Shown here piece by piece: positions 5,735 through 5,809 of a stretch of 5,809 nucleotides of DNA (the stretch's first letter is position 1; each line of letters begins with the position of its first letter). Where the stretch lies: assembly GCA_002396485.1 (NCBI GenBank), contig DGXZ01000078.1, forward strand, positions 28,561 to 34,369, in the 5' to 3' direction. Position numbers and translations under genes: made by a program. The stretch comes from Spartobacteria bacterium UBA5019 (GTDB lineage Bacteria > Verrucomicrobiota > Verrucomicrobiia > Chthoniobacterales > Terrimicrobiaceae). Under the pieces are notes generated by a model. That model was not told where the DNA came from. It saw nothing but the letters and a program-made list of their open reading frames with translations, and did no database searches.

Positions 5735-5809
5735 TTAGCGCTTCGAGAACTGGAAGCGTTTGCGGGCTCCGGGTTGGCCGGGCTTTTTGCGTTCCTTCAT
5801 GCGAGGGTC
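5735..5809 (-). CDS. rpsI: 30S ribosomal protein S9, C-terminal fragment
   Basis: Only the last 24 codons and the TAA stop (5737-5735) are in the window; the gene begins beyond 5809. The peptide DPRMKERKKPGQPGARKRFQFSKR matches the universally conserved S9 tail (DxRxxERKKxGxxxARxxxQFSKR). By established ribosome structure this basic tail reaches the P-site and its terminal Lys-Arg contacts the tRNA anticodon stem-loop. In most bacteria rpsI follows rplM in a two-gene operon; here its downstream side is a terminator and the convergent epsI gene, so it is the last gene of its operon. The proline after the second glutamine-containing turn (PGQPGAR, where many species have PGQRGAR or PGLRGAR) is a small lineage-type difference. 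Confidence 0.96.
   Translation of the reverse strand, partial: DPRMKERKKPGQPGARKRFQFSKR

Overview
The window looks like a chromosomal segment from a moderately GC-rich Gram-negative bacterium. I favour the Verrucomicrobiota. The reasons are the exosortase-associated EpsI-family protein, the GYF_2-domain protein, the exported HtrA-type proteases with a plant-Deg9-like C-terminal domain, and the style of the exported nuclease. The phylum is an inference; no rRNA or complete marker gene is present.

Layout, left to right. Positions 1-105 hold the N-terminus of a HAD-superfamily phosphatase on the minus strand, cut by the window edge. Positions 106-424 are non-coding as far as I can see and contain a strong hairpin at 363-395. 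Positions 425-4236 hold three tightly packed minus-strand genes, transcribed in the order HtrA-like protease (2791-4236), degenerate HtrA paralogue (1304-2794), secreted thermonuclease with a ComEA-type helix-hairpin-helix tail (425-1303). The first two overlap by four bases (ATGA) and the second and third abut with no gap, so they are almost certainly one operon. Just upstream on the same strand lies a small protein with two GYF_2 domains and a coiled coil (4309-4833). A 117-bp divergent intergenic region (4834-4950) separates it from a plus-strand EpsI-family gene (4951-5670). That gene converges on the 3' end of rpsI (ribosomal protein S9, 5735-5809 minus), with a shared bidirectional terminator at 5684-5715.

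The most interesting item is the tandem HtrA pair. The upstream protease keeps its His-Asp-Ser triad (H68, D99, S178). The downstream paralogue keeps the whole fold plan (signal peptide, trypsin-like domain, PDZ, PDZ_3-like domain) but has lost all three residues (E80, N111, F190 at the aligned positions). It is intact and translationally coupled, which argues for a selected non-catalytic partner rather than a decaying gene. With the exported nuclease downstream, the operon appears to make three envelope or secreted proteins: an active protease, a pseudoprotease and a DNA- or RNA-degrading enzyme. What they do together is unknown from sequence alone.
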